A stretch of DNA of 64,000 bases from positions 1-64,000 of the forward strand of contig NZ_BCPY01000001.1 in the NCBI RefSeq assembly GCF_001544195.1, written 5' to 3'. A program made the position numbers and the translations under genes. This document shows positions 1 to 9,629 of the stretch, piece after piece. The notes below the pieces were generated by a model. That model searched no databases. It had not been told where the DNA came from and saw nothing but the letters and a program-made list of their open reading frames with translations. The DNA comes from Tetragenococcus solitarius NBRC 100494 (GTDB taxonomy: Bacteria; Bacillota; Bacilli; Lactobacillales; Enterococcaceae). Each line of letters opens with the position of its first letter. Within the stretch, counting starts at the first letter, position 1.

Positions 1-281
1 ACTAGGCCTAAACCTCGAACTTTATCAAAGTCCTCTTTTTTTGCTGAAGCAATCATAATAGGAAGTTGTTTTTTTAAACGAATTTGTTTGCATATCTCGA
101 ATCCATCCATGCTAGGTAGCATTAAATCGACAATGATCAGGTCGTACGGATAGTCTAGTGCAGATTGCAAACCCTTTTTACCATCGGTTTCAATGGTCAC
201 TTCCATTTCGTTGATTTCTAAATAATCTTTTTGTAAATTTGCGATACTTTCATCATCTTCAATAATTAATATCTTTTTCAT
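1..281 (-). CDS. OmpR-type response regulator, N-terminal part (runs off the window)
   Basis: This is the receiver domain of a two-component response regulator. About 93 residues are visible and the gene continues beyond base 1. It starts MKKILIIEDDE, with the acidic pair at residues 9-10, the phospho-acceptor Asp52 in LIIVDLMLP, and the switch Ser79 in MIASAK. The conserved lysine and the DNA-binding domain lie outside the window, so the target class (OmpR/PhoB) is inferred from receiver style only. Its ATG overlaps the kinase stop codon (ATGA), so the two are co-translated, with the kinase first. GGAGGAG stands just upstream, inside the kinase end. Confidence 0.9.
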   Translation of the reverse strand, partial: MKKILIIEDDESIANLQKDYLEINEMEVTIETDGKKGLQSALDYPYDLIIVDLMLPSMDGFEICKQIRLKKQLPIMIASAKKEDFDKVRGLGL

Positions 282-1759
282 TCGTTTTTCTCCTCCAATA
301 AAGGTAGTGTAATCGTAATCGTTGTACCTTGTCCAAATTGACTGGCAACTTGAATCGTACCATTGTGACGTGCGACGATTTGTTTTACAATGCTTAAACC
401 CAAGCCGCTTCCTTTAATGGTTGATGACCGTGCTTTATCTGAACGATAAAAGCGTTCAAAAATATTTGCCAAATCTTCTTTCAAAATACCTGTACCGTTA
501 TCAGAAAATATAACAACGATTTTTGATCCATTAGCAGCGACAGACACACAAAATTGTGGTGAATGTTGCGGGTGTTGGAATTTAATACTGTTCTGAATGA
601 GGTTGCTAACGACACGGTTGAATTGGGCCGGGTCAATCTTTGCATAAATCGGTTGACTGGGGAAATTGGTAGTGACTTTAATTTCATCGGCCCATTGATA
701 TTCTTCTAATAAATGGTTTAAATAAGCTATAAAATCAATTTTTTCGAATGTAAAGGTAACCGCATTCAAATCAAGTTTAGAATATAAAAATAACTCGTCA
801 ATCAATTCATTAAGGGTCAAACTTTTCTCCTGTATCGTCTTTAAGTAGCTTAGTCTTTTTTCTTCGGTATTGGCAACCCCATCGAGTAGACCTTCTACAT
901 AGCCAGTGATGGAAGTAATCGGTGTTTTTAAATCGTGCGAAATATTGGAAATCAGTTCTCGACGATTGTCTTCGTATTTTTGTTGCTCTGCTTGTGAGAG
1001 TTGTAAATCAGTCCACATTTTAGAGAAGCTTTCTTGTAATTGTTGGACTTCTTTTGAGATTTTTTGTTCATTAGTTTCTACTATAAAAGGCGAAATTTTG
1101 TGGTTGCTTGTTAAAGTATGCGTGCTTTTCTCAAGGGCTAATAATGGTCGGATAGTTGTTTGAGAAAGCCTACGATTGATAAACCAGAAGGCAAAAATGG
1201 CGACACCTATAATCAAAAGAATGACCCAAATTCCCCATTGGAGGAAAAATTCAATTAAATTGCTTTCTCGCTTCAAGATAATAAAGCTGCCTTTTGAACC
1301 ATCTGTATATTGAAAATCATTTTTTACATAATGGAAAAAATGACCGTCATTATCAATAGTTCCTGTGGGTTCAAAATTATTTAAATCGAAGTTTGGTGCA
1401 TGTGCTTGTAGTGATTTTTCAACCAGTGGTGTTGAATAATAGGTAAAAGCATCGTCTTTACGAAGAACCACGTTTAAATTTTTCTCCTCGATGTCTTTAA
1501 TTGTCTGCAGTATTTCTTGGTTCAAAGGCATTTCCAATTGATCCGGCGATTCTTGAAGATAAGCATTCACCGCGGCATAACTATCATTTTCGGTTTCTGT
1601 TAAAGGGCGCTGAGTCGTTAAAATACGATAAATTCTAGGAAAAGAAGGAACCTCTCCAAGCGTAGTATAAGTAATAATCGCAAAAATTAAAACAATCGAA
1701 CCTAATGTAATAAGAATAGCACTCAAATAAGAAATTAAAAATCTATTTTTGATTGTCAT
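278..1759 (-). CDS. Membrane sensor histidine kinase
   Basis: This is the sensor kinase partner of the regulator that overlaps its 3' end. Counting from the ATG at 1759 (493 aa), it has a transmembrane helix near residues 7-31, an extracellular sensor region of about 140 residues, a second helix near 173-194 and a HAMP-like linker. The phospho-acceptor His275 lies in NISHDLKTP. The ATPase follows with N box (NLIQNSIKF), G1 (SDNGTGI), F box (IFERFYRSD) and G2 (GSGLGLSIV). The signal is unknown. Start choice is uncertain: an in-frame ATG at 1777 and TTG at 1816 also exist, but none has a strong ribosome site. The kinase preceding the regulator is the less common order. Confidence 0.88.
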   Translation of the reverse strand: MTIKNRFLISYLSAILITLGSIVLIFAIITYTTLGEVPSFPRIYRILTTQRPLTETENDSYAAVNAYLQESPDQLEMPLNQEILQTIKDIEEKNLNVVLRKDDAFTYYSTPLVEKSLQAHAPNFDLNNFEPTGTIDNDGHFFHYVKNDFQYTDGSKGSFIILKRESNLIEFFLQWGIWVILLIIGVAIFAFWFINRRLSQTTIRPLLALEKSTHTLTSNHKISPFIVETNEQKISKEVQQLQESFSKMWTDLQLSQAEQQKYEDNRRELISNISHDLKTPITSITGYVEGLLDGVANTEEKRLSYLKTIQEKSLTLNELIDELFLYSKLDLNAVTFTFEKIDFIAYLNHLLEEYQWADEIKVTTNFPSQPIYAKIDPAQFNRVVSNLIQNSIKFQHPQHSPQFCVSVAANGSKIVVIFSDNGTGILKEDLANIFERFYRSDKARSSTIKGSGLGLSIVKQIVARHNGTIQVASQFGQGTTITITLPLLEEKNE

Positions 1760-1931
1760 AAATTGTCCAACTTTCATAAGCGTTTCTATATAGTAACCAT
1801 ACACTGTCTTTAACAAGAATGGAAGAAGAATTAATAACTATTCATATTCGTTCATTTTTTGTTTATAATTTGGCAAGTTGAAGTTTAGATTCGCTTGTTA
1901 CTATAGGTGTATCAAGAAAGGAGCGAATACA

Positions 1932-2892
1932 ATGAAAAAAAAATAAATTAATTGTATTAATGACAACAATAGCTTTAGGCGCATTTATTGCAGGGTGTGC
2001 GACAGAACAAAAAGATACAGAAGAATTATCGGCTGCACAGACAACTGAAACAAGCCAAGTAGAACAAACTGAACAAGAAGCAACAAATGCACTAGACATC
2101 CTGACAGATACAAATTGGCAAGGAACAAGTGTATATGACGCAGAAGACAATGATTTAACGGCTGAAAATCAAGAATTCATTAGTTTAGCTAAATTTGACA
2201 AAGAAACAGGATTTTACGAGTTCTTCGATCAAGAATCTGGTGAAACAAAAGAAGATGCGGGTACCTTTTTTGTGACCAACGATGGTCAAAAACGAATTTT
2301 GATTTCTGAAACACAAGATTATCAAGCAGTGGTTGACATCACGGAAATCTCAGAAGACATCTTTACTTACAAACGCATGGGAGAAGATGCAGATGGCAAT
2401 GAAGTAGAAGTGTTTGTGGAACACGTTCCTTATGACACAACAGAACTTGAGTTTACGGAGAGTCGTGAAGCAATGGACGCTGAAACAGGTCTGATTGAAA
2501 CAGATGTTGATGGTGATGAATTATTAGGTAAAACTTTGTGGAATGGAACAAAAGTTGTAGATAAAGAGGGTAACGATGTGACTGAAGCCAATCAAGAATT
2601 TATTAGTTTAGCTAAATTTGATGGGTAGACGAATAAATATGAATTCTTCGATTTAGAAACTGGCGAAACACGCGATGATTTTGGTTATTACAGTGTCCTA
2701 TTTAATAATAAGCTTCGTGCGCATGTATCCATTGGTGAAAATGAATACGGTGCAGCTTTAGAGTTAACGGAGTTTAATGATGAACGTTTCACTTACAAAC
2801 GTATGGGAGAAGATACGGATGGCGATGAAATCGAAATTTTTGTAGAGCATGAACCTTATACTGGAGAATTCACACCTGAGTTTACTTTTTAG
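1932..2892 (+). pseudogene. DUF4822-type two-domain lipoprotein, disrupted
   Basis: A good AAAGGAG site (1917-1923) leads to ATG at 1932, but the ATG is followed by nine A residues and an immediate TAA. With one A fewer, the frame would read MKKNKLIVLM and continue through a lipobox (FIAGC), so the original product was a secreted lipoprotein. Two homologous domains follow: NWQGTSVYD...FVEHVPY and LWNGTKVVD...FVEHEPY, both with the shared stretches NQEFISLAKFD and [14 protein letters not shown]. I recognise these as DUF4822, from memory. The second domain is cut by an in-frame TAG at 2626-2628, and reading continues to the TAG at 2890-2892. Either this is a pseudogene, or the A tract allows slippage and only a shortened protein is made. 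Confidence 0.75.
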
Positions 2893-2940
2893 ATGAACTA
2901 CTAGGTAAAAAATATTACTATAAAAGGAAAGGCTGATGGA

Positions 2941-3708
2941 ATGAAAAATCATTTGCTGCTACTTATGAGCGTCCTCTTTTTATCTGCTTGTTCACAGCAG
3001 TCAGACACGACAGCCAGTCAATCGTCAGAAAGTGAAGCAGTTTCTGCAAGGACAAGTCAAACCGAATCTACAACTGTTGAAAGTACGGTGAAAACATCAG
3101 AAAGTGAGGGAACTAAGGTGGATTATCCATCAGGAAGTTTAATTCAAGCGGTGGAAAAAAATGACCTTGAACAAGTAGAGGCAATTGTTGAGACAGAGTA
3201 CAAGCTCGATGAACAAAATGAACAAGGGGAAACACCACTGCTGATAGCAACACATAACAATCAAGTAGAGATTGCTGAGGCTTTGATTTTAGCAGGAGCA
3301 GATATTAACTTGCAAGATCATATTCAAGATAGTGCTTATTTATACGCTGCTGCGCAAGGAAAAACAGAAATTCTATCCTTAATGCTTGAATTTGGTCAAC
3401 CGGACCAAGAAATTTATAATCGTTTTGGCGGCAATTCCTTAATTCCAGCTACTGAAAAAGGCCACCTTGAAAATGTTAAACTACTATTGCAAGATGGCGC
3501 AGTCGATATTAATCATCAAAATAATTCTGGTTATACAGCGCTTATTGAAGCTGTTGCTTTACGGGATGGCTCAAAAGTCTATCAAGAAATTGTCGCTGAA
3601 CTATTGAAGTATGATGCGGATAAAAGTTTAAGAGACAATTCTGGTCGAACCGCAGAAGACTATGCAAGAGAACTTGGTTATCAAAACATACTGGAACAAC
3701 TGCAATAA
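2941..3708 (+). CDS. Ankyrin-repeat lipoprotein
   Basis: The 255-residue product starts with a lipoprotein signal peptide (hydrophobic LLLLMSVLFL, then the lipobox LSAC, Cys17). A Ser/Thr/Glu-rich linker of about 40 residues follows, then four to five ankyrin repeats filling residues 65-255; GETPLLIATHNNQVEIAEALILAGADIN is the clearest of them, shown here only as a type. It is therefore predicted to sit outside the membrane as a protein-binding scaffold. The partner is unknown. It lies 48 bp after the damaged lipoprotein gene in the same direction, preceded by GGAAAGG, and ends at a hairpin terminator. Confidence 0.85.
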   Translation: MKNHLLLLMSVLFLSACSQQSDTTASQSSESEAVSARTSQTESTTVESTVKTSESEGTKVDYPSGSLIQAVEKNDLEQVEAIVETEYKLDEQNEQGETPLLIATHNNQVEIAEALILAGADINLQDHIQDSAYLYAAAQGKTEILSLMLEFGQPDQEIYNRFGGNSLIPATEKGHLENVKLLLQDGAVDINHQNNSGYTALIEAVALRDGSKVYQEIVAELLKYDADKSLRDNSGRTAEDYARELGYQNILEQLQ

Positions 3709-3735
3709 CCTCCCCTCCCTTTTTACCAGTACAAA

Positions 3736-3779
3736 ACAGAGCAAGGTTCTTATAAATTAGAACGCTGCTCTGCTTTTTG
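3736..3779 (+). terminator. Rho-independent terminator after the ankyrin lipoprotein gene
   Basis: Inverted arms CAGAGCA and TGCTCTG, extended by GGTTCT/AGAAC with an internal mismatch, are followed by CTTTTTG. It separates this gene from the convergent rlmCD gene. Confidence 0.75.
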
Positions 3780-3794
3780 TAGGTAAAAAAATAA

Positions 3795-5168
3795 TTAAGA
3801 AGTTTTCTTTTGTAGTAACGCAATAGTCTCCACATGATGGGTTTGCGGGAATAAATCAACAGGTTGAATACTGTCGGTAAAATAACCATTCACGGCAAAT
3901 GTTTTTAAATCTCGGGCCATGGTTGCTGGATTGCAAGAAATATAGATAAATTTTTCTGGGTCCATATCACAGGCTGTCTCAATAAATGTTTGATCTAACC
4001 CTTTACGCGGTGGATCAACAAAGATGACATTAGGCTTGATTCCTTCTTCTTTCCATCGAGGCATAATATCCTCCGCTTTACCTGTGACATATTCTGCATT
4101 TTTTATACCATTCAGTTTGGCATTTTCTTGGGCATCTATTACTGCTTGTTTGATGGTCTCCATGCCATAAACATACGCTACTTGGTCTGCTAATGACAAT
4201 CCAATGGTTCCGATCCCTGAATAAGCGTCAATGACAACATCTGATTTTTCTAAATTAGCTAACTCAAAGGCTTTTTGGTATAAAACTTCGGCTTGTTGCG
4301 TATTGACTTGATAAAACGATTTAGCTGAAATGCGAAAAGTTTTTCCTAATAATTGGTCGTAGATAAAACTTCGACCCAACAAGACTTTTTCTTGCTCGCC
4401 TAAGATGACGTTGGTTTGCTTGGGGTTAATGTTTTGTATGATAGAAACCACTTCTGGCAACTTTTCTTGAATTTTTTGAACAATTTTTTCACCTTGGAAA
4501 AAATGTTCTTTACGAGTGACTAAAACAACCATCATTTCATGCGTTTGATAGCCACGACGAATAACAATATGTCGTAAAAAGCCACTATTATCTTTTTCAT
4601 TGTAAGCTTTTACTTCAAATTGCTGCAAAATTTCGCGGATAATCACGATAGCTGCGTCAATCTCTGGATCCTGTATAAAAAAATGGTCAAGCGGTATTAA
4701 TTCATGACTATTTTTACGGTAAAAACCGGTCTGTAATACGCCATTCATTTTTCGTACCGGAATTTGTGCCTTATTACGATAACCAAAAGGTTCTTTCATG
4801 CCGATGGTATCTGTCACTTGAACCTCAGGCATTTTGGCTGTTTTTATAAGGACATTTTTCACTTGTTCTTGTTTAAATTTAAGTTGCTGTTCATATTGTA
4901 AATGACTAAGTGGTGCAATTCCCGTTCGTAATAAATCCTCATTTTCTATAGTTTGGCGATGGGGACTTGTTTTGAGAATCGAAAGCATTTTACCAAAGCC
5001 AAATTTTTTCCCTATCTTAAGAACTTTTACTTGTATTCTTTCTCCAGGTAAAGCATTTTCAATAAAAAGTGGATAGCCTTCGACTTTTGCAACCCCCATT
5101 CCTAAATATGATAAGTCAACCACTGTTACTTCTAATTCTTGATTTTTTTTAATTGGAATAATTTCCAT
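3795..5168 (-). CDS. rlmCD: 23S rRNA (uracil-5-)-methyltransferase, RlmCD/RumA family
   Basis: This SAM-dependent enzyme makes 5-methyluridine in 23S rRNA (U747 and/or U1939 in the family). The 457-residue protein has an N-terminal TRAM RNA-binding domain (about residues 1-60). The methyltransferase domain shows DAYSGIGTIGL (SAM loop), FVDPPRKGLD, and ISCNPATMARD with the catalytic cysteine. The Fe-S cluster cysteines of E. coli RumA are absent: no Cys occurs in the N-terminal third. In one-protein Gram-positives this family can modify both uridines, so the dual-specificity name is an inference. AAAGGAG precedes the ATG. It lies downstream of dagK and the hairpin element. Confidence 0.9.
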   Translation of the reverse strand: MEIIPIKKNQELEVTVVDLSYLGMGVAKVEGYPLFIENALPGERIQVKVLKIGKKFGFGKMLSILKTSPHRQTIENEDLLRTGIAPLSHLQYEQQLKFKQEQVKNVLIKTAKMPEVQVTDTIGMKEPFGYRNKAQIPVRKMNGVLQTGFYRKNSHELIPLDHFFIQDPEIDAAIVIIREILQQFEVKAYNEKDNSGFLRHIVIRRGYQTHEMMVVLVTRKEHFFQGEKIVQKIQEKLPEVVSIIQNINPKQTNVILGEQEKVLLGRSFIYDQLLGKTFRISAKSFYQVNTQQAEVLYQKAFELANLEKSDVVIDAYSGIGTIGLSLADQVAYVYGMETIKQAVIDAQENAKLNGIKNAEYVTGKAEDIMPRWKEEGIKPNVIFVDPPRKGLDQTFIETACDMDPEKFIYISCNPATMARDLKTFAVNGYFTDSIQPVDLFPQTHHVETIALLQKKTS

Positions 5169-5209
5169 ACATTTTCTCCTTTATAAGCAAAATACCATGG
5201 AATTAAGAC

Positions 5210-5374
5210 AAAAAAAGGTTGGAAGAAAGAATTTCAATAACGGTTCTTACTCGAATAATTAACTCCTTTTGACTTTCTAGCAGAGTTCATTGCAAAAGAC
5301 GATTAGCTAAAAGTGTACAAAAGTTAACTTCTCGTGAAACGTTACTGAAACCACTGATCTTCCAGCCTCTTTTT
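5210..5374. ncRNA. 165-nt nested hairpin element between dagK and rlmCD, possible 6S-like RNA or rlmCD leader
   Basis: The whole 214-bp gap folds on itself. Four nested paired segments are visible: 5210-5225 with 5359-5374, 5232-5242 with 5340-5350 (TTTCAATAACG against CGTTACTGAAA), 5259-5271 with 5318-5327, and 5272-5281 with 5306-5314. Between the second and third stems is an internal loop of 16 and 12 nt, and the apical loop is about 24 nt. On the minus strand the element ends in CCAACC followed by seven T; on the plus strand it ends in CCTCTTTTT. G-U pairs fit either strand. The closing stem, central bubble and long terminal arm resemble 6S RNA, but no family match was tested. Confidence 0.5.
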
Positions 5375-5382
5375 AAAGATAC

Positions 5383-6414
5383 TTATGAATTATTTTGATT
5401 CTCATTGTCATCATCTATTTCTTCGTCATTTAAACGTTCTACTTCCTTGATAAAACCTTCGCTAATTTCTTCTAATTCTTCTTCCGTTGAAACAGCACTA
5501 TCAGGTATTTCATCTACATCAGCAAACATTTCAATATGTTGATGCAAATTTTCAAAGGTCATAGGTGCATCGCCACCATATTCGCCATCTAGATTGATCA
5601 TTAATCGTTTTTGTGACCGTGGAACCAAAACTTCTAGTTTAGATGTTTTGGTATAGATAATTCGCGGATCTTCGACATGTTTCCCATTTCTAAGCATAAT
5701 TGCTACCAGATGCAAGATTTCGAAGATATTTGCTGTTTTTACAATAATTAAAGAAAATTTGCCATCATCAAGTTTTGCGTCAGGAACAATTTGTTCAAAT
5801 CCGCCAACAGAGTTGGTTAAACCTAAAAAAAACATAGAAGCTTTACCATCATATTCGCCATCATCAAATTTCAAGTGCATTTTAATGGGTCGGACTTGTG
5901 GGAGTAATTCTGCCCCCTTGGCTAGATAGGCCAAGTAACCAAAAACTCGTTTTAAATCGGAAGGTACTTCATAAGTTAATTCTGTTAAATGGCCTCCAGC
6001 TGCAATATTAATAAAATAGTTATTCGGCGTTTTTCCGACATCCATTTTTATGGTTTGATTTTTTAAAATAACTTCAGCTGCCGCTTTTATATTATCACGA
6101 GGAATTTTTAAAGCTCTAGCATAGTCATTGGTTGTCCCTCCAGGAATAATCGCCATTTTGGGCCGCTTTTTTAAAGGAGCTATACCATTGACAACTTCAT
6201 TAATCGTACCATCACCGCCAGCTGCAACAATTAAATCAAAACCAGCTTGACCTGCTCTTCTCGCTTCATTTGTCGCAGAATAAGGAATAGAAGTTGTGGC
6301 ATAAGCACTAGCTTCATATCCTGCTTTTTCTAAGACTGACAAAATGTCGGCTAAGTTTTTTTTCATAACTTCTTTTCCTGAAGTTGGATTGTAAATTACC
6401 CGCGCTCTTTCCAT
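5383..6414 (-). CDS. dagK: Diacylglycerol kinase family lipid kinase
   Basis: This soluble kinase phosphorylates diacylglycerol to phosphatidic acid, recycling the lipid released during lipoteichoic acid synthesis (family role of DgkB). The 343-residue protein shows the NAD kinase-like catalytic core: YNPTSGK near residue 9, VAAGGDGTINEVVNG, and IPGGTTNDYAR. The C-terminal 50 residues are strongly acidic (EELEEISEGF...DDDNENQNN), longer than the usual core. It starts 9 bp after the gatB stop codon with AGAGG just upstream, so it is part of the gatCAB transcript. Confidence 0.92.
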   Translation of the reverse strand: MERARVIYNPTSGKEVMKKNLADILSVLEKAGYEASAYATTSIPYSATNEARRAGQAGFDLIVAAGGDGTINEVVNGIAPLKKRPKMAIIPGGTTNDYARALKIPRDNIKAAAEVILKNQTIKMDVGKTPNNYFINIAAGGHLTELTYEVPSDLKRVFGYLAYLAKGAELLPQVRPIKMHLKFDDGEYDGKASMFFLGLTNSVGGFEQIVPDAKLDDGKFSLIIVKTANIFEILHLVAIMLRNGKHVEDPRIIYTKTSKLEVLVPRSQKRLMINLDGEYGGDAPMTFENLHQHIEMFADVDEIPDSAVSTEEELEEISEGFIKEVERLNDEEIDDDNENQNNS

Positions 6415-6423
6415 GATTACCTC

Positions 6424-7854
6424 TTATCGTTTCTCTAATTCTTCTTTTAACAATTTATTTACAACACCTGGGTTCGCTTTTCCTTTGGTGGTCTTCATTA
6501 TTTGACCCACTAAAAAGCCAATCGCTTTGTCTTTACCGTTTTTGAAATCGTCGATCGATTGTTGGTTGTTATCTAAAACTTCGTTAATCATTGGCAGTAA
6601 TTGCGCTGGATCTGATAATTGGATCCAACCGTTTGCTTCTACCACTTCTTTTGCGGTACCACCATTTTCAATTAATTCACGAAAAACTTTTTTTGCGATT
6701 TTTGAACTAATTGTCCCATCACTTACTAATTGTATCATGCCAGCTAAATTGCTAGCTGTCAATTTAGTATCCGCTAAATCTAATTTTTCACTATTTAAAT
6801 AAGCTGAAACATCGCCCATTAACCAATTTGAGGCTTGTTTAGCATCAACACCGTAAGCAATCGTTTCTTCAAAGAAATCAGACATTTCTTTGGTTAAAGT
6901 AAGCACTTTTGCATCGTATTCAGGCAAACCAAGATCATCAATATAGCGCTGACGTCGATCTTTAGGTAACTCTGGCAATGATTCTTTTACTTTTTCAACC
7001 CATGCATCATCAATTTCAAAGTGAGGAATATCAGGTTCAGGGAAATAGCGATAATCAGAAGAGCCTTCTTTGACCCGCATCAATACCGTTTCACCTGTTG
7101 CTTCATCAAAACGACGGGTTTCTTGTTGTAAAGTCCCCCCAGATAGTAAGAGTTTTGTTTGACGTTTTTCTTCAAAAGCCAGTCCTTTTCTTACAAAGTT
7201 TAGTGAATTTAGATTTTTTAACTCTGTTTTGATACCAAATTCCTCTTGTCCTAATGGGCGTAAGGAAATATTTGCGTCACAACGTAAAGAACCTTCTTCC
7301 ATTTTTACATCAGAAACGCCAGTAAATTGAATAATTGAACGTAATGCATCTAAATAAGCGTAAGCTTCCTCAGGGGAACGCATATCCGCTTCTGATACAA
7401 TCTCAATTAAAGGCGTGCCTTGACGGTTTAAGTCAACATAAGAATATCCTCCGATGCCATGCATATTCTTTCCAGCATCTTCTTCTAAATGAACCCTTTC
7501 AATGCGAATTTTCTTTTTTTGTCCTTCCACATCGATTTCAATCCAACCGTCATATCCGATAGGATCATCTAATTGAGAAATTTGATAAGCTTTTGGATTA
7601 TCTGGATAAAAGTAGTTTTTACGATCAAAGTGTGTTTGTTGTGAAATATTACAATTTAATGCTAAAGCAGCTTTCATCCCATATTCTAAAGCCGCTTTAT
7701 TCATTACAGGCAAAACACCGGGATAACCCCAGTCGATAACATTTGTATTACTGTTTGGTTCTGCTCCAAAATGAGCAGGAGCAGGAGAAAAAATCTTCGT
7801 ATTGGTTTTTAATTCTACGTGGACTTCAAGTCCAATCACTGTTTCGAAGTTCAT
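6424..7854 (-). CDS. gatB: Asp-tRNA(Asn)/Glu-tRNA(Gln) amidotransferase subunit B
   Basis: GatB is the tRNA-binding and kinase-like subunit of GatCAB. The complex converts Glu-tRNA(Gln), and Asp-tRNA(Asn) where needed, into the amidated forms. The 476 residues show the GatB signature ([12 protein letters not shown] at the N-terminus, the [18 protein letters not shown] region, and [11 protein letters not shown]) and the C-terminal YqeY-like tRNA-binding domain, ending [16 protein letters not shown]. The ATG follows the gatA stop directly (TAAATG), so translation is coupled. Confidence 0.97.
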   Translation of the reverse strand: MNFETVIGLEVHVELKTNTKIFSPAPAHFGAEPNSNTNVIDWGYPGVLPVMNKAALEYGMKAALALNCNISQQTHFDRKNYFYPDNPKAYQISQLDDPIGYDGWIEIDVEGQKKKIRIERVHLEEDAGKNMHGIGGYSYVDLNRQGTPLIEIVSEADMRSPEEAYAYLDALRSIIQFTGVSDVKMEEGSLRCDANISLRPLGQEEFGIKTELKNLNSLNFVRKGLAFEEKRQTKLLLSGGTLQQETRRFDEATGETVLMRVKEGSSDYRYFPEPDIPHFEIDDAWVEKVKESLPELPKDRRQRYIDDLGLPEYDAKVLTLTKEMSDFFEETIAYGVDAKQASNWLMGDVSAYLNSEKLDLADTKLTASNLAGMIQLVSDGTISSKIAKKVFRELIENGGTAKEVVEANGWIQLSDPAQLLPMINEVLDNNQQSIDDFKNGKDKAIGFLVGQIMKTTKGKANPGVVNKLLKEELEKR

Positions 7855-9324
7855 TTATTTGCTCCTTTCAAATATTTCAGGTTTTTCATTATGAAAGTCC
7901 GTCACTTGTTCAAACGCATAAGCTGCTTTATAAATGGTTCCTTCTGCAAAGTGATTCCCAATTAATTGTAAGCCTATCGGAAGTCCATTAGAAAACCCAC
8001 AAGGTAACGACATTCCTGGAAGTCCTGCTAAGTTCACCGGAATAGTTAACACATCGTTGGTGTACATCGTTACCGGATCGTCGATTTTTTCGCCTAAGCC
8101 AAAAGCAACGGTTGGTGTGGTAGGTCCAAGAATCAAATCATAATCAGCAAAGACATGAGCAAAATCTTCTCTGATCAACGTACGAACTTGTGCAGCCTTT
8201 TTAAAGAAAGCATCGTAATAACCAGCACTTAAAGAGAATGTTCCTAACATGATTCGACGTTTCACTTCATCGCCAAATCCTTCACTACGAGAATTTACAT
8301 ACACTTCTTCTAATGTATTGGCATTTTCACTACGGTAACCATAACGAATACCATCAAATCGTTGTAAGTTAGAGCTTGCTTCAGAAGAAGCAATAATATA
8401 ATAAGCAGCAACACCATATTTAGAATGAGGTAAACTAACTTCTTCTACGGTTGCACCCAGAGAACGGAATGTATCAGCTGCTTTTAAGATAGCGTCTTTA
8501 ATATCGTCATCTACGCCTTTATCTAAGTATTCTTTCGGTAAAGCGACTTTCATCCCTTTAATGTTATCACCTAAACCAGCTGTAAAATCAGGAACCGTTT
8601 GTCCAGAAGAAGTGCTATCTTTGACATCATAACCGCTAATGGCATTTAAAGCTAAGGCGTTATCTTTCACATTACGTGTAAGAGGTCCAATTTGATCTAA
8701 AGAAGAGCCAAAAGCAATTAAACCAAAACGAGACACCCGCCCGTAAGTCGGCTTCATCCCAACAATTCCATTAAAAGCGGCAGGCTGACGTATCGAACCT
8801 CCTGTATCGGTTCCCAAAGACAATGGAATTTGTCCACTAGCTACAGCCGCTGCCGAACCACCAGAAGAACCTCCAGGAACTTTACTTTGGTCCCAAGCAT
8901 TTTTTGTCTTTTTAAAGTAAGAATTTTCTGTACTGCCGCCCATAGCAAATTCATCCATATTTAGTTTACCTACAGGAATCATATCTGATTGATAGACTTT
9001 TTCCATGACAGTCGCATCATAAATAGGTTCAAAATTGTATAAGATTTTTGAGGCAGCTGTTGTCAAAAGGTCTTTTGTCACAATATTATCTTTAATTCCT
9101 ATAGGAATTCCGGCTAGAATGTCTTCTTCCGCTACCCCTTTTTCATCAAGTGCTTGTGCCATTTCTAGCGCTTTTTTTTCATTTAAGGTAATAAATGAAT
9201 CTATGGTAGGTTCTACTTCTTTTATGCGATTGAATGTTTCTTGAATGAGCTCACTTACGGTTATTTCTTTGGAAACGAGTAAAGCATGTAATTCTTCTAA
9301 TGTTTTACCATAAAGTTTCGTCAT
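7855..9324 (-). CDS. gatA: Asp-tRNA(Asn)/Glu-tRNA(Gln) amidotransferase subunit A
   Basis: GatA is the glutaminase/amidase subunit of GatCAB that releases ammonia from glutamine. The 489-residue protein carries the amidase-signature triad: Lys78 in IGIKDN, cis-Ser153 in the [10 protein letters not shown] loop, and Ser177 in [11 protein letters not shown]. Length is normal. The start codon shares one base with the gatC stop (TAATG), and the stop abuts gatB. Confidence 0.97.
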   Translation of the reverse strand: MTKLYGKTLEELHALLVSKEITVSELIQETFNRIKEVEPTIDSFITLNEKKALEMAQALDEKGVAEEDILAGIPIGIKDNIVTKDLLTTAASKILYNFEPIYDATVMEKVYQSDMIPVGKLNMDEFAMGGSTENSYFKKTKNAWDQSKVPGGSSGGSAAAVASGQIPLSLGTDTGGSIRQPAAFNGIVGMKPTYGRVSRFGLIAFGSSLDQIGPLTRNVKDNALALNAISGYDVKDSTSSGQTVPDFTAGLGDNIKGMKVALPKEYLDKGVDDDIKDAILKAADTFRSLGATVEEVSLPHSKYGVAAYYIIASSEASSNLQRFDGIRYGYRSENANTLEEVYVNSRSEGFGDEVKRRIMLGTFSLSAGYYDAFFKKAAQVRTLIREDFAHVFADYDLILGPTTPTVAFGLGEKIDDPVTMYTNDVLTIPVNLAGLPGMSLPCGFSNGLPIGLQLIGNHFAEGTIYKAAYAFEQVTDFHNEKPEIFERSK

Positions 9325-9629
9325 TATGCTTCACTCTCCTTGTTATCGATAATAGCGGGTACTTTTATGAAGCCATTCTCTGACTCCGGCGCATTCTTCA
9401 TTAATTCGTCACGATTGGTACCATTTCGTGGCTCATCTTCTCTTATGACATTGATTTCTTGATTAACATTAGAAGTCAGCGCAATATCGGTTGTATCTAC
9501 TTCTTCTAGAGTTTCCACTAGATCAATAATTTCTCCTAATTGATCAGTAAATTGGTGTAATTCATCTTCTGAAAAAGATAATTTTGCTAATTCAGCTACG
9601 TGCTTGGCTTGTTCTTCACTAATCGCCAT
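9324..9629 (-). CDS. gatC: Asp-tRNA(Asn)/Glu-tRNA(Gln) amidotransferase subunit C
   Basis: GatC (101 aa) is the small subunit that wraps around GatA and stabilises the GatA-GatB contact. The N-terminus ([20 protein letters not shown]) and the central [10 protein letters not shown] are typical of the family. A strong AAGGAGG precedes the ATG. It is the first gene of the gatCAB-dagK transcript; about 120 bp separate it from the end of ligA, and that gap must hold the promoter. Confidence 0.95.
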   Translation of the reverse strand: MAISEEQAKHVAELAKLSFSEDELHQFTDQLGEIIDLVETLEEVDTTDIALTSNVNQEINVIREDEPRNGTNRDELMKNAPESENGFIKVPAIIDNKESEA

